Shown piece after piece: positions 17,223 through 25,416 of a stretch of 64,000 nt of DNA. The stretch is from an uncultured Oscillospiraceae bacterium. Its GTDB lineage: Bacteria; Bacillota; Clostridia; Oscillospirales; Oscillospiraceae. The notes under the pieces are model-generated. The model was not told the origin of the DNA. It saw only the letters and a program-made list of their open reading frames with translations, and did not search any database. Position 1 is the first letter of the stretch, and each line of letters opens with the position of its first letter. Location of the stretch: NCBI GenBank assembly GCA_947626265.1, contig CANQRM010000002.1:116345-180344 (forward strand). Direction: 5' to 3'. Position numbers and translations under genes: made by a program.

Positions 17223-18341
17223 ATGAAAGACATCTTCACCCCCGCGGATATCCTCCTGCCAAAAGAGGGCACGGATATGACAAAATGGGCCGCGGTGGCC
17301 TGCGACCAGTACTCCGCCCGGCCGGAGTACTGGGAGACCATGAGCGAGTACGTGGGCGATGCCCCCTCCGCCCTGCGGCTCATGCTGCCGGAGGCGTATC
17401 TGAACGCCCCGGACGTGGAGGCGCGCAAGGCGGCCCTCTGCCGGGCCATGGAGGATTACCTGGTGGGGGATATATTCCGAAATATCTCGGATTCTTACGT
17501 CTATGTGGAGCGGACGCTCCCAAATAGCAAGGTCCGGCGTGGTCTGGTGGGGAAACTGGACCTGGAGGCCTATGACTGGACGGCGGGGTCAACGTCCCCC
17601 GTGCGCTCCACGGAGGCCACCGTCCCCGCCCGCCTGCCCACCCGGGCGGCCCTGCGGCGGAAGGCGGCCTTGGAGATGCCCCACATCGTGCTGTTCATGG
17701 ACGATGTGCGGGATACCGTCATGCCTCTGGCCGCCGGCGGGGAGGAGCTTTTGTATGACTTCGACCTCTACGAGGGCGGCGGGCATTTGCGGGGCTTTCG
17801 GGTCCACGGGGCCCAGGCCGCCGCGGTGAAGAGCGCCATCGACGCCCTGCCCGGGCCCATCGTGTTCGCCATGGGGGACGGCAACCACTCCCTGGCCGCC
17901 GCCAAGGAGCACTGGGAGGCCCTGAAGGCCGCCGGCGCGGCCATGGACCACCCCGCCCGGTACGCATTGGCGGAGCTTGAAAACCTCCGGGACGGGGCCG
18001 TGGAGTTCTACCCCATCCACCGGGTGGTGTTCGGCACCGACGCCGGCGGGTTCGTTGAAACGCTGTCCGGCGGGGACACCGGGGCGCTGGTGGCAAAGGC
18101 CGACGAACTGGCAAATGCCTATATCGCCGCCCACGGCGGCACGGTGGACTATATCCACGGCGAGGAGGAGGCCCGCGCCCTGGCGGCAAAGCCCGGCAGC
18201 GGGGCCTGGCTGCTGCCCGCGCTGGATAAAGCCGAGCTCTTCCCCCACATCCAGACCCAGGGCAACTACCCCAAAAAGAGCTTCTCCGTGGGCCACAGCC
18301 TGGACAAGCGCTGGTATGTGGAGTGCCGGAAAATACGGTAA
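17223..18341 (+). CDS. DUF1015-family protein
   Basis: The 372-residue cytosolic protein starts at ATG 17223 behind AAGGAG. The family block FAMGDGNHSLAAAKEHWE (about residue 218) is intact, and FTPADILLPK and QYSARPEYW mark the N-terminus. DUF1015 includes an archaeal ADP-dependent serine kinase (SerK), but most bacterial members are uncharacterised. It diverges from dpaA. The serine-kinase activity should not be assumed here. Confidence 0.75.
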   Translation: MKDIFTPADILLPKEGTDMTKWAAVACDQYSARPEYWETMSEYVGDAPSALRLMLPEAYLNAPDVEARKAALCRAMEDYLVGDIFRNISDSYVYVERTLPNSKVRRGLVGKLDLEAYDWTAGSTSPVRSTEATVPARLPTRAALRRKAALEMPHIVLFMDDVRDTVMPLAAGGEELLYDFDLYEGGGHLRGFRVHGAQAAAVKSAIDALPGPIVFAMGDGNHSLAAAKEHWEALKAAGAAMDHPARYALAELENLRDGAVEFYPIHRVVFGTDAGGFVETLSGGDTGALVAKADELANAYIAAHGGTVDYIHGEEEARALAAKPGSGAWLLPALDKAELFPHIQTQGNYPKKSFSVGHSLDKRWYVECRKIR

Positions 18342-18347
18342 TACCCG

Positions 18348-18376
18348 TTGCGAACGGCAACGGGACATGCTATAAT
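18348..18376 (+). promoter_or_regulatory. Promoter of the YhcH-type gene
   Basis: TTGCGA (18348-18353), a 17-bp spacer and a perfect TATAAT (18371-18376) precede the ATG at 18413. The spacer and -35 include an inverted repeat, CGTTGC...GCAACG. Confidence 0.75.
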
Positions 18377-18412
18377 TTACCTATCAAACTTAAACTACAA
18401 GGAGGTCCCACC

Positions 18413-18874
18413 ATGATCCTTTCCAAGCTCAACGGCCAGGACGATTTCTCTTATTATCCCGCCGCCATCCAGCGGGCCATCCAGTGGCTCAAGACCAACG
18501 ACGTGATGGCCATGGAACCCGGCAAGGTCGAGATCGAGGGCGCTGACATGTACGCCAATATCTCCGACATCACCACCAAGGCGGAGGCCAAGGCCGAGGC
18601 CCACGACAAGTACCTGGACCTGTTCTACTGGCCCGAGGCCGGCGAGCGCATCGGCGTGGCCCCCCGCACCGGCCGGGAGACCATCTCCGAGGCCCATCCC
18701 GAGAAGGACAAGATCAACTACGCCACCGTGGAGGAGGAGACCGTCCTCACCGTCTACCCCGGGGACTTCATCGTCCTGTTTCCCTGGGATATCCACCGTC
18801 CCGGCCTGATCATGGACAGCGAGCCCGCCACCTTCCGCAAGGTGGTCATGAAGATCGCCCTGAAGCTGCTGTAA
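18413..18874 (+). CDS. YhcH/YjgK/YiaL-family protein
   Basis: The 153-residue single-domain protein starts at ATG 18413 behind AAGGAGG. The cupin-like block TVYPGDFIVLFPWDIHRPG (about residue 115), with its metal-ligand histidine, is typical of this family (DUF386), which is linked to sialic acid and sugar-acid metabolism. There are no sugar genes nearby and it has its own promoter and terminator, so its substrate is open. Confidence 0.85.
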   Translation: MILSKLNGQDDFSYYPAAIQRAIQWLKTNDVMAMEPGKVEIEGADMYANISDITTKAEAKAEAHDKYLDLFYWPEAGERIGVAPRTGRETISEAHPEKDKINYATVEEETVLTVYPGDFIVLFPWDIHRPGLIMDSEPATFRKVVMKIALKLL

Positions 18875-18900
18875 ACCGCCAAAATACCGCATAATCCGCC

Positions 18901-18937
18901 ACAGAGGACGTTTTTCCGGAAGCGTCCTCTGTTTTTG
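18901..18937 (+). terminator. Terminator after the YhcH-type gene
   Basis: ACAGAGGACG (18901-18910) pairs with CGTCCTCTGT (18923-18932), followed by TTTTTG. Confidence 0.85.
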
Positions 18938-19056
18938 TTGAAATTGGCACTTGATTTTTCACCATTCTCGCACTATATTAATAACCTGTGTGTGCAGACA
19001 TATAAATTATATATAAGTAAAATTAATTTCAGAAAAGAAATCAGGTAATAATTTCC

Positions 19057-20448
19057 ATGACGATCCTACTCTCCGTATCCGTAGCCATCCTGGCGGGACT
19101 TTTGATGACCCGCATCTCCCGGCTGGCCAAACTGCCCAACGTGACGGCGTATCTGGTGTCCGGCGTGCTGATCGGCCCCTTCTTCCTGGGGGCGCTGGGC
19201 ATCGACTACCTGGGCTTCACCAGCTTTGCCCAGGTGGAGGCCCTGGAGCTGGCCTCTGACATCGCCCTGGGCTTCATCGCCTTCTCCATCGGCAGCGAGT
19301 TCCGCCTGGCGGAGCTCAAAGCCATCGGCAAACAGACCTTCGTGGTGGGCGTGTTCCAGGCCCTGACGGCCACGCTGTTCGTGGACGTGGCCCTCATCGT
19401 CTTCCACACCATGCGGCCGGACGTGCTCACCACGGCCCAGGCCATCACCCTGGGCGCCATCGCCACGGCCACCGCCCCGGCGGCCACGCTGATGGTGGTG
19501 CGCCAGTATAAGGCCAAGGGGCCCCTTACCAACCTTCTTCTGCCCGTGGTGGCCCTGGACGACGCGGTGGGCCTCATCGTCTTCGCCGTGAGCTTTGGCA
19601 TCGCCAAGACCCTGGTCACCGGCAATATGGACATGGTGTCCATCCTGGTGAATCCCATCGTGGAGATCGTCTGCTCCCTAAGCCTGGGCGCGCTGATGGG
19701 GTGGCTCCTCACCCAGCTTGAAAAGCTCTTCAACTCCAACACCAACCGCCTCAATATGACCATCGCCTTCGTGTTTTTGACGGTGGCCCTGTCCATGGCG
19801 GAGTTCCACATCGGCCCCGTGACCATCGGGTTTTCGTCCCTTCTCGTGTGCATGATGCTGGGCACGGTGTTCTGCAACTGCTGCCCCCTGTCGGGGGACC
19901 TGATGTACCTCGCCGACAAGTGGTCCAGCCCGGTGCTGGCGCTGTTCTTCGTGCTGTGCGGCGCGGAGCTTGACCTGAGCGTGTTCGCCTCCGGCACCAT
20001 CGTCCTGATCGGCGTGGTCTACATCCTGGCCCGGTCCGCGGGCAAGTACCTGGGCGCCCGGGCCTCCGCCAAAGCCACCCACTGCTCCCCGGAGATATGC
20101 AAGTATCTGGGCGTCACCCTCCTGCCCCAGGCCGGCGTGGCCCTGGGCATGTGCACCACCGCCATGCAGCTGGGCGAGCAGGGCGCCCTCATCCGCAACA
20201 TCACCCTGTTCGCCGTGCTCATCTATGAGCTGGTGGGCCCGCTGATGACGAAGATGGCCCTGACCGCCGCCGGCGACATCCAGCCCAAGAGCGAGGAGAT
20301 CACCACCCGCCGCCAGCGGAAGCTGGCCGTGGCCGCCGCCCACGACGACGTGGCCGGGCGCATGGACGCCCTGAAGCAGGCGGACCGCAAGGCCGAGGCC
20401 GTGGCCGCCGCCCAGTACAAAGACCGGCGGAAGACAAAAGCATCTTGA
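19057..20448 (+). CDS. CPA2-type cation:proton antiporter
   Basis: The 463-residue protein has about twelve membrane helices. VTAYLVSGVLIGP near residue 30, ATATAPAATLMVVRQY near 140, and LDDAVGLIVFAVSFG near 170 with the paired acidic residues match the Na+/H+ or K+/H+ exchanger family. The C-terminal 40 residues are charged and cytosolic, with no RCK domain. The ATG at 19057 is preceded only by a weak AGG and an AT-rich leader, unlike neighbouring genes. Which ion it carries cannot be read. Confidence 0.85.
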   Translation: MTILLSVSVAILAGLLMTRISRLAKLPNVTAYLVSGVLIGPFFLGALGIDYLGFTSFAQVEALELASDIALGFIAFSIGSEFRLAELKAIGKQTFVVGVFQALTATLFVDVALIVFHTMRPDVLTTAQAITLGAIATATAPAATLMVVRQYKAKGPLTNLLLPVVALDDAVGLIVFAVSFGIAKTLVTGNMDMVSILVNPIVEIVCSLSLGALMGWLLTQLEKLFNSNTNRLNMTIAFVFLTVALSMAEFHIGPVTIGFSSLLVCMMLGTVFCNCCPLSGDLMYLADKWSSPVLALFFVLCGAELDLSVFASGTIVLIGVVYILARSAGKYLGARASAKATHCSPEICKYLGVTLLPQAGVALGMCTTAMQLGEQGALIRNITLFAVLIYELVGPLMTKMALTAAGDIQPKSEEITTRRQRKLAVAAAHDDVAGRMDALKQADRKAEAVAAAQYKDRRKTKAS

Positions 20449-20491
20449 ATAGGATAGTAAAGCCCGGACCTCTCGGTTGACGTGGTAAAAA

Positions 20492-20526
20492 GATGGTAGA
20501 CACGAAAAGTGCCTACCATCTTTTGT
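20492..20526 (+). terminator. Hairpin at the left end of the IS element
   Basis: GATGGTAG (20492-20499) pairs with CTACCATC (20513-20520), followed by TTTTGTG. The left arm overlaps the IS terminal repeat, so the element carries a terminator-like structure at its edge that would stop transcription entering from the antiporter gene. Confidence 0.6.
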
Positions 20527-20554
20527 GTTAAAATGAGGGAAAGGGGTGAGAACC

Positions 20555-20896
20555 ATGGCAAGGAAATATACGATACGGAGCAAGGAAGAAAAGCTAGCCA
20601 TAGTGAAAGAGGTGCTGACAGGAAAATCTGTCCGTGCCTGGGAACCGGATATCCGCCACGAGCAAGTGCGGGAGTGGGTAAAGAAATACCAGGCCGAGGG
20701 CGAGGCAGGGCTGAAACCGAAGAAGAAACCTGGCAATCCTCTGTCCCGCTATGAACGCCGCAAGGAGCTTACCTACACGGAGCAGCTCCAATACCAAATC
20801 GAACAGCTTAAGCGGGAACTGGCAGTAAAGGAAACGGAGGTAGCCCGTTTAAAACAACGCAACGCACGAAAGGAGGGCGATGCCCGAAGAAAGTGA
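20555..20896 (+). CDS. IS3-family transposase OrfA
   Basis: The 113-residue protein starts at ATG 20555. The N-terminus has a helix-turn-helix of the transposase_8 type (EEKLAIVKEVLTGKSV... EQVREWVKKYQ), followed by a basic linker and a leucine-zipper-like coiled coil (QLQYQIEQLKRELAVKE). In the IS3 family OrfA binds the terminal repeats and is fused to OrfB by -1 frameshifting. The frames here overlap in that arrangement. Confidence 0.85.
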   Translation: MARKYTIRSKEEKLAIVKEVLTGKSVRAWEPDIRHEQVREWVKKYQAEGEAGLKPKKKPGNPLSRYERRKELTYTEQLQYQIEQLKRELAVKETEVARLKQRNARKEGDARRK

Positions 20897-21378
20897 TCCA
20901 GCAGATGTATGCCGAGATACAACGGCAGACAGACAAGCACTCTGTAACGGAGCTGTGCGGCATATACGGCGTATCCCGCAGCGGCTATTACAAGTGGTGC
21001 CAGCGGCAAGGGAAGCTCAACCGTCTGGTCATGCGTCCCGCCGAAAGGCTCCTGAAACGAACAGAGAGTACCGGACGCCAAGTCCTTTTCCACAGCGACC
21101 AAGGCGTACAGTACTCATCTGCCGGTTATTGCAACCTGCTTACACAATACAACGTCCACCAGAGTATGTCAAGGGCTGGGGTGCCCCGGGACAACGCGGT
21201 GATGGAGAGCTTCTGGGGACGATTCAAGGACACGCTCCGCAAGCACTTCCGGTTCTGGGAGAGAGACGACCTGCATGACGTCGTTGCTGAGTGCGTCCAC
21301 TATTTCAACTTCGTCCGGCCTGTCCGCAAGCTGAACGGAAAACCACCAGTCCTGTTTCGCACAGAACTGGTGGCCTAA
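20893..21378 (+). pseudogene. IS3-family transposase OrfB with internal deletion
   Basis: The 161 residues keep the N-terminal HTH part (CGIYGVSRSGYYKW) and the C-terminal part of the integrase core, including HSDQGVQYSS and NAVMESFWGRFK, which hold the second aspartate and the glutamate of the DDE triad. About 110 residues between QRQGKLNR and GRQVLFHSDQ are missing, and with them the first catalytic aspartate. The deletion keeps the frame. The product cannot be an active transposase. Confidence 0.85.
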
Positions 21379-21460
21379 CCCGTTACTTTTGTGTCTACTA
21401 TCTCTTGACTATTTCAACCACTGGTCCAGGCTTTTGTTTTTGATGCGGTCAGGCATAGTG

Positions 21461-21551
21461 CGGCCGGGCCCGACAGTATCCCGGCCCACTTGTTACGCTG
21501 CGCTCACGAGCTGTGGGACCGTGACACTGCCGGTTCCCGCCGCGTGTCGGA
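21461..21551 (-). repeat. Dispersed repeat family R2, copy 2 (inverted)
   Basis: Read on the minus strand this shares with 476-567 the blocks CGGCGGGAACCGGCAGTGT, GTGAGCGCAGCGTAAC and ATACTGTCGGGCCCG in the same order. It lies between the IS element and the stop of the XRE gene at 21560, whose terminator it may provide. Confidence 0.55.
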
Positions 21552-21559
21552 TGGACATA

Positions 21560-22531
21560 TTACTTTTTCCTCTTCTCCGTCAGCTCCACCACGCAGGCCA
21601 GGGCCGCGAACAGCACCGCCGCCACCGGCCAGACGATCCACGTGAAATCCCAGCGCCTGGTAATGAAGCTCCAGGCCAGGTACCCCGCCGTCGCCAGGCA
21701 CCAGTAGCCGCCCGTCACGGCCCGCCGCCAGGGGGCCTTCCTCTCCGGGGCGTAGTCCCCCTCCTGCAGGAGCATCTGGTACGCGCCCCAGGGGATGGAC
21801 ACGCTGACGATGAGATACGCCCCTGCCGCCACGATGGCCAGCAGCAGGCCCACGCCGCAGGTCAGCAAAAACTCGTTCTCTGCGGCCACGCACACCAGTA
21901 TGGGCACCGCCGACGCCACGCACAGGCACACGCCCGCCACCATCCGGCGGCTGTGGGTCTCCCGATCCCGGTCCATACCGTCCCGGGCCAGCGCCTCCAC
22001 GCCGGGCGCGGCTGTGAAGACCTCTTTCTCCAGATACTCGTATTTATCCAGCTTCATCCCCCAGCGCACGAAGACGGCTACCGCCGGGACCACGAAGGCG
22101 AACAGCACCGCCAGCCCCACCGCCATGGCGATCTGCTCCCGGACGGGGCGGATCGCGGACAGCCCGCCCAGCAGGATGAGGCACACCGGGGAGAGGATGC
22201 ACAATGCCACCGCCAGGGCAAAGGGCCTGGCGGACGCCTCCTTGAGCGCCATAAAGTCTTCTGCTTCCTCCAGCGTCACCTGCCGCAGAGCCGGCTCCTC
22301 CGGCGCGGGTTCTTCCGCCGTATCGGGCAGGTCCAGCTCATCCTTTAATAAATAGTCGGTGCTGACGCCGTAGAGCCGGCTCAGCTCCAACAGCTTATCG
22401 ATGGCCGGGGCCGCCAGGTCCCCCTCCCACTTGCTGACGGACTGGCGGCTCACGTCAAGCTTTTCCGCCAGGTCGTCCTGGGTCCAGCATTCCCGCTTTC
22501 GCAGTTGAATGAGTTTTTCACCCATGGTCAT
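21560..22531 (-). CDS. XRE-family regulator with C-terminal membrane domain
   Basis: The 323-residue protein starts at ATG 22531, nine bases after GGAGG. Residues 5-60 form an HTH_3 domain (WTQDDLAEKLDVSRQSVSKWE, then GVSTDYLLKDE). After an acidic proline-rich linker come five or six hydrophobic helices (from about residue 110) and a short tail. XRE proteins of this build are common in clostridia and may couple a membrane signal to transcription. The gene at 22761 has the same HTH and looks like a relative. Confidence 0.8.
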   Translation of the reverse strand: MTMGEKLIQLRKRECWTQDDLAEKLDVSRQSVSKWEGDLAAPAIDKLLELSRLYGVSTDYLLKDELDLPDTAEEPAPEEPALRQVTLEEAEDFMALKEASARPFALAVALCILSPVCLILLGGLSAIRPVREQIAMAVGLAVLFAFVVPAVAVFVRWGMKLDKYEYLEKEVFTAAPGVEALARDGMDRDRETHSRRMVAGVCLCVASAVPILVCVAAENEFLLTCGVGLLLAIVAAGAYLIVSVSIPWGAYQMLLQEGDYAPERKAPWRRAVTGGYWCLATAGYLAWSFITRRWDFTWIVWPVAAVLFAALACVVELTEKRKK

Positions 22532-22639
22532 AGGCTCGCGCCTCCTTTCTTGTTGTCCACAGCATACCCGTTTTTCCCGTTGCAGACAAGCAAGAAAACT
22601 TGAAAATCCCGCAACTATAAGTTGCGGAGGGCATAAAAA

Positions 22640-22756
22640 GGCCCCCTCTGACGAGGGGCTGTCGCCGCTGAAAGCGGTGACTGGGGGAGAGAAATAAAAT
22701 ATCTCTCCCTCCGTCACGGCTTCGCCGTGCCACCTCCCTCGTCAGAGGGAGGCTTT
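22640..22756 (-). repeat. Palindromic repeat family R1, copy D (inverted, variant)
   Basis: Ends are GGCCCCCTCTGACGAGGGGC and CCTCCCTCGTCAGAGGGAGG. It matches copy A in reverse orientation, with TGACGA replacing TGTGCA in the loops. Internal hairpins GTCGCCGCTGAAAGCGGTGAC and CACGGCTTCGCCGTG hold the variable part. It separates the two XRE genes and probably terminates the one at 22761. Confidence 0.75.
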
Positions 22757-22760
22757 AACT

Positions 22761-23639
22761 TCAGTGATTCTCTTCTTCCGCGTGGTGCTCGGTCCACACC
22801 GCATCCCCGCGGGCGGGGCAGGTCTCGATGTACAATAGCTTCCCGTTGCCGTCCCTGTCGCAGTGGTCATAGTCCCGGACCGTGCGCACGTCGATGTCCC
22901 CCTCCCCGGCGAAATTGCGGATGGTACCCTGGAACCGGCCGCCGGTCAGGCTCTCCCCGTTGGAGGTGAGCACGTCGGTAAACACCCGGATGGGCTGGCC
23001 CTCAAAGTACCAGCGGCCGTCCTCGCAGGTGATGCCGTAGGGGGCGTACTCCGCCGCGACGGCGGCCAGCAGTTCCTCCTGGATGATGCCGTCCACGGTG
23101 TAGCCGCCGGCCTCATAGGTGGATATCTCCATGGCCGGGCCGTCCTCCATCTCCGGGGCGGAGACGGCCTCCTGGAACGTCTCTTCTGTGGCCGTTTCCG
23201 ACACCATGTCCTCGGGAATGGGCGAGGGCTGGAGCAGTTCCACAGACAGGGCCATCCGCGGCGGGATCAATTCCTCCTGCCCGCGGGATGCGTTCAGCGC
23301 CAGGACGGCTGCCACCGCCGCCAGGCAGGCCGCCAGCGCCCAGGGCCATCTCTTCCGCCGGGGCTTTGGGGGCGTATCCGGCGCCGGGGCGGGCGCAGGC
23401 GGCTCCCCGGGCGGGAGAGGGGGTGCGCTGTCCGGTGCGGGAGCCTCGTCTTTTAATAAATAATCCGTGGTGACGGCGAACAGCTCGCTCATCTTCAATA
23501 TCTTGTCCAGCTCCGGCACGGCCTGGGCCATCTCCCACTTGGACACGGACTGGCGGGACACGTCCAGCCGGTCCGCCAGGTCGATCTGGCTCCAGCCCTG
23601 CTTTTTCCGCAGCTCGACGATCTTATCGGCCAAAGGCAT
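22761..23639 (-). CDS. XRE-family regulator with single membrane anchor and external domain
   Basis: The 292-residue protein starts at ATG 23639 behind AAAGGAGG. An HTH_3 domain (residues 5-60, WSQIDLADRLDVSRQSVSKWE) is followed by a proline/alanine-rich linker, basic residues and one membrane helix (PWALAACLAAVAAVLAL, about 100-118). The remaining 170 residues should lie outside the cell and end in YDHCDRDGNGKLLYIETC. The layout suggests a one-component sensor with an extracytoplasmic ligand domain. The ligand and targets are unknown. Confidence 0.75.
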   Translation of the reverse strand: MPLADKIVELRKKQGWSQIDLADRLDVSRQSVSKWEMAQAVPELDKILKMSELFAVTTDYLLKDEAPAPDSAPPLPPGEPPAPAPAPDTPPKPRRKRWPWALAACLAAVAAVLALNASRGQEELIPPRMALSVELLQPSPIPEDMVSETATEETFQEAVSAPEMEDGPAMEISTYEAGGYTVDGIIQEELLAAVAAEYAPYGITCEDGRWYFEGQPIRVFTDVLTSNGESLTGGRFQGTIRNFAGEGDIDVRTVRDYDHCDRDGNGKLLYIETCPARGDAVWTEHHAEEENH

Positions 23640-23782
23640 ATAAAACGCCTCCTTTTTTGGATTTGGTGGTCCACCTGGCGTTCAGTATACCGGCCGCGGC
23701 CTGCCATAGCAACCGTTTTCCCTTGGAAATGTGTCAACCGACGGTTGCGTGGCCCTGTTTTCGGGGAAAACCGGGCATAAAT

Positions 23783-23991
23783 ATGGCCCCCCTCTGACGA
23801 GGGAGAGCACGGCTTCTTCCAAAGCCTCCCCTGTGCAAGGGGAGGTGGGCGCCGCTTGCGGCGCTCGGAGGGGTTGTTACCAGTCTTGGAATTCTACCTA
23901 GCTTGGTAACAATCCCTCAGTCTCGCTTCGCTCGACAGCTCCCTTTGCACAAGGGAGCCTCCAAAAGGAAGGCCTCCCCGAGGGGAGGCTT
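23783..23991 (+). repeat. Palindromic repeat family R1, copy B with a partial unit in front
   Basis: A fragment with the CCCCCTCTGACGAGGG end of the copy D type (23783-23822) is followed by a complete unit from 23823. The centre carries its own inverted repeat, GTTACCAGTCTTGGAATTC paired with CTAGCTTGGTAAC. The right end adds GGCCTCCCCGAGGGGAGGC, also seen in copy C. The unit ends 3 bp from the stop of the small gene at 23994. Confidence 0.75.
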
Positions 23992-23993
23992 CT

Positions 23994-24157
23994 TCATTCC
24001 TTGTCGTCCGCTGTCTCTATGTAGATATTCTCCGCCTCGTTCAAGGCGTTTTGCGGATATCCCGCCCGGCGGCATTGGCCGGCTCGTCCGGCAGCTCGTC
24101 CAGGGCCTTCGACGCGGCGGCGCACAGGACATGGTACATCGTCTTATAATCCGGCAT
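23994..24157 (-). pseudogene. Frameshifted small protein, relative of the gene at 58199
   Basis: From ATG 24157 the frame reads MPDYKTMYHVLCAAASKALD, then stops at 24041 after 38 codons. One frame over it continues QNALNEAENIYIETADDKE to a stop at 23994. The two pieces line up with the start and middle of the intact 70-residue protein at 58199-58411 (MPNYQKMYYILC, LLLNEAEDVYIDTAN). The total of 164 bases is one short of a whole number of codons, so a single-base deletion explains the break. Confidence 0.65.
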
Positions 24158-24276
24158 TATTTATCACCCCCGTCCCACAGAATACCACAGCCGGGCCGCG
24201 TCGTCAACAAAACTATACATAAACTGATAATTACATATCGCTTTCTGCATACTATCATTGACAAGAGGTGAGAACT

Positions 24277-24567
24277 ATGCAGATCGGCGACCGTATACGG
24301 CAGCTTCGGGAACGGGAGAACATCAGCCAGTCTGCCCTGGCCGAGGCGCTGGGCGCCACGCGGGCGGCGGTGAACGCATGGGAGATGGGTATCAGCAATC
24401 CCAGTATGCAGTCGCTGGTGGAGCTGTCCGGGTATTTTCGCGTGTCGGTGGACCACCTGCTGGGGCTGGAGGACGCCGACCGCATATCCCTGGCCGGATT
24501 GACGGCGGAGGAAAAAGCGCTGGTATTGCAGATGATACGGCACTTTGAAAGCGAACACAAGCAGTGA
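24277..24567 (+). CDS. Small XRE-family regulator
   Basis: The 96-residue protein starts at ATG 24277 behind AAGAGGTGAG. It has an HTH_3 domain (ISQSALAEALGATRAAVNAWE, residues 17-37), the usual FRVSVDHLLGLE end, and a short C-terminal helix. It diverges from the broken small gene at 23994, and the AT-rich gap between them is the likely operator region. It may be a remnant of a small mobile element together with that gene. Confidence 0.85.
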   Translation: MQIGDRIRQLRERENISQSALAEALGATRAAVNAWEMGISNPSMQSLVELSGYFRVSVDHLLGLEDADRISLAGLTAEEKALVLQMIRHFESEHKQ

Positions 24568-24591
24568 GTCTGTTTGCATAGCCTCGCAGAG

Positions 24592-24762
24592 TTCGCGCCC
24601 GCAGGCGCGAAAAAAGTGGGATATGATTTCCGGGGGCGTGTACCTCGGAAATCATTCTTATCGGCCCGCAAACGTGAACGCCCCCATCCATCGGATGGGG
24701 GCGCTTTGCGCTGCAGCGGGCCGCAGCCTTTTCGTTTGAAAGGGTCCCCCTTTCAAACGAAA
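24592..24762. other. Hairpin-dense intergenic stretch including the upp terminator
   Basis: Four inverted repeats follow each other: TTCGCGCC/GGCGCGAA (24592-24611), ATGATTTCCG/CGGAAATCAT (about 24623-24655), CGCCCCCATCC/GGATGGGGGCG (about 24680-24705) and TTTCGTTTGAAAGGG/CCCTTTCAAACGAAA (24730-24762). The last abuts the upp stop codon and would end upp on the minus strand. The third, followed by CTTT, would end the XRE gene on the plus strand. No gene is seen. Confidence 0.65.
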
Positions 24763-25392
24763 TCATTTTGTTCCGAATATCCTGTCCCCCGCATCGCCCA
24801 AGCCGGGGACGATGTAGCCGTGGTCGTTCAGGTGGTCGTCCAGGGCGGCGGCGAAGATATCCACGTCGGGATGGGCCTCCTGGACCACCTTCACGCCCTC
24901 GGGGGCGGCGATGATGCACATGAACTTGATGTGCTTGACGCCCTCGTCCTTCAAAAACTGGATGGCCGCCACGGCGCTGCCGCCGGTGGCCAGCATGGGA
25001 TCGACGACGATCACGTCCCGCTCGGTGATGTCGGGGGGCATCTTGAAGTAGTACTTCACCGGGGCCAGGGTCTCCGGGTCACGGTACAGGCCCACATGGC
25101 CCACCTTGGCGCTGGGGATCAGGTCCACCATGCCGTCCACCATGCCGAGACCCGCCCGCAGGATGGGCACCACAGCCAGCTTCTTCCCCGCCAGGCGCCG
25201 GCAGGTGGCCTCCGCCACGGGGGTCTTCACCTTGACCTCCTCCAGAGGCAGGTCCCGGGTGGCCTCATAGCACATGAGCTTGGCGATCTCGCTGATCAGC
25301 TCCCGGAACTCCTTCACGGAGGTGTTCTCGTCCCGGAGGATGGACAGCTTGTGCTGGATGAGGGGGTGGGAAAATACCATCAGATTGCTCAT
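24763..25392 (-). CDS. upp: Uracil phosphoribosyltransferase
   Basis: The 209-residue enzyme converts uracil and PRPP to UMP in pyrimidine salvage. Family landmarks are intact: [13 protein letters not shown] at the start, [14 protein letters not shown], the PRPP loop [12 protein letters not shown] (about residue 130) and the C-terminal [16 protein letters not shown]. It begins 24 bp after tsaB on the same strand and may share its transcript. It ends at a strong hairpin. Confidence 0.96.
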   Translation of the reverse strand: MSNLMVFSHPLIQHKLSILRDENTSVKEFRELISEIAKLMCYEATRDLPLEEVKVKTPVAEATCRRLAGKKLAVVPILRAGLGMVDGMVDLIPSAKVGHVGLYRDPETLAPVKYYFKMPPDITERDVIVVDPMLATGGSAVAAIQFLKDEGVKHIKFMCIIAAPEGVKVVQEAHPDVDIFAAALDDHLNDHGYIVPGLGDAGDRIFGTK

Positions 25393-25416
25393 ATCAATAT
25401 CTCCTTTGCGGAAAGA

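Larger units (their letters stand above)
20494..21400 (+). mobile_element. Decayed IS3-family element (IS150-like)
   Basis: Terminal inverted repeats begin TGGTAGACACGAAAAGTG on the left and TAGTAGACACAAAAGTA read inward from the right. Two overlapping frames in a -1 relation encode an OrfA helix-turn-helix protein and a shortened OrfB transposase. The element is about 0.9 kb against roughly 1.3-1.5 kb for complete relatives. No clear target duplication is seen. It lies between the antiporter gene and an XRE regulator. Confidence 0.8.

Noticed and set aside
18943..18965. TTGGCACTTGATTTTTC resembling a sigma-54 promoter upstream of the antiporter
   Set aside because: The -24 half matches TGGCAC but the -12 half is TTTT instead of TTGC, and no sigma-54 activator gene is nearby.
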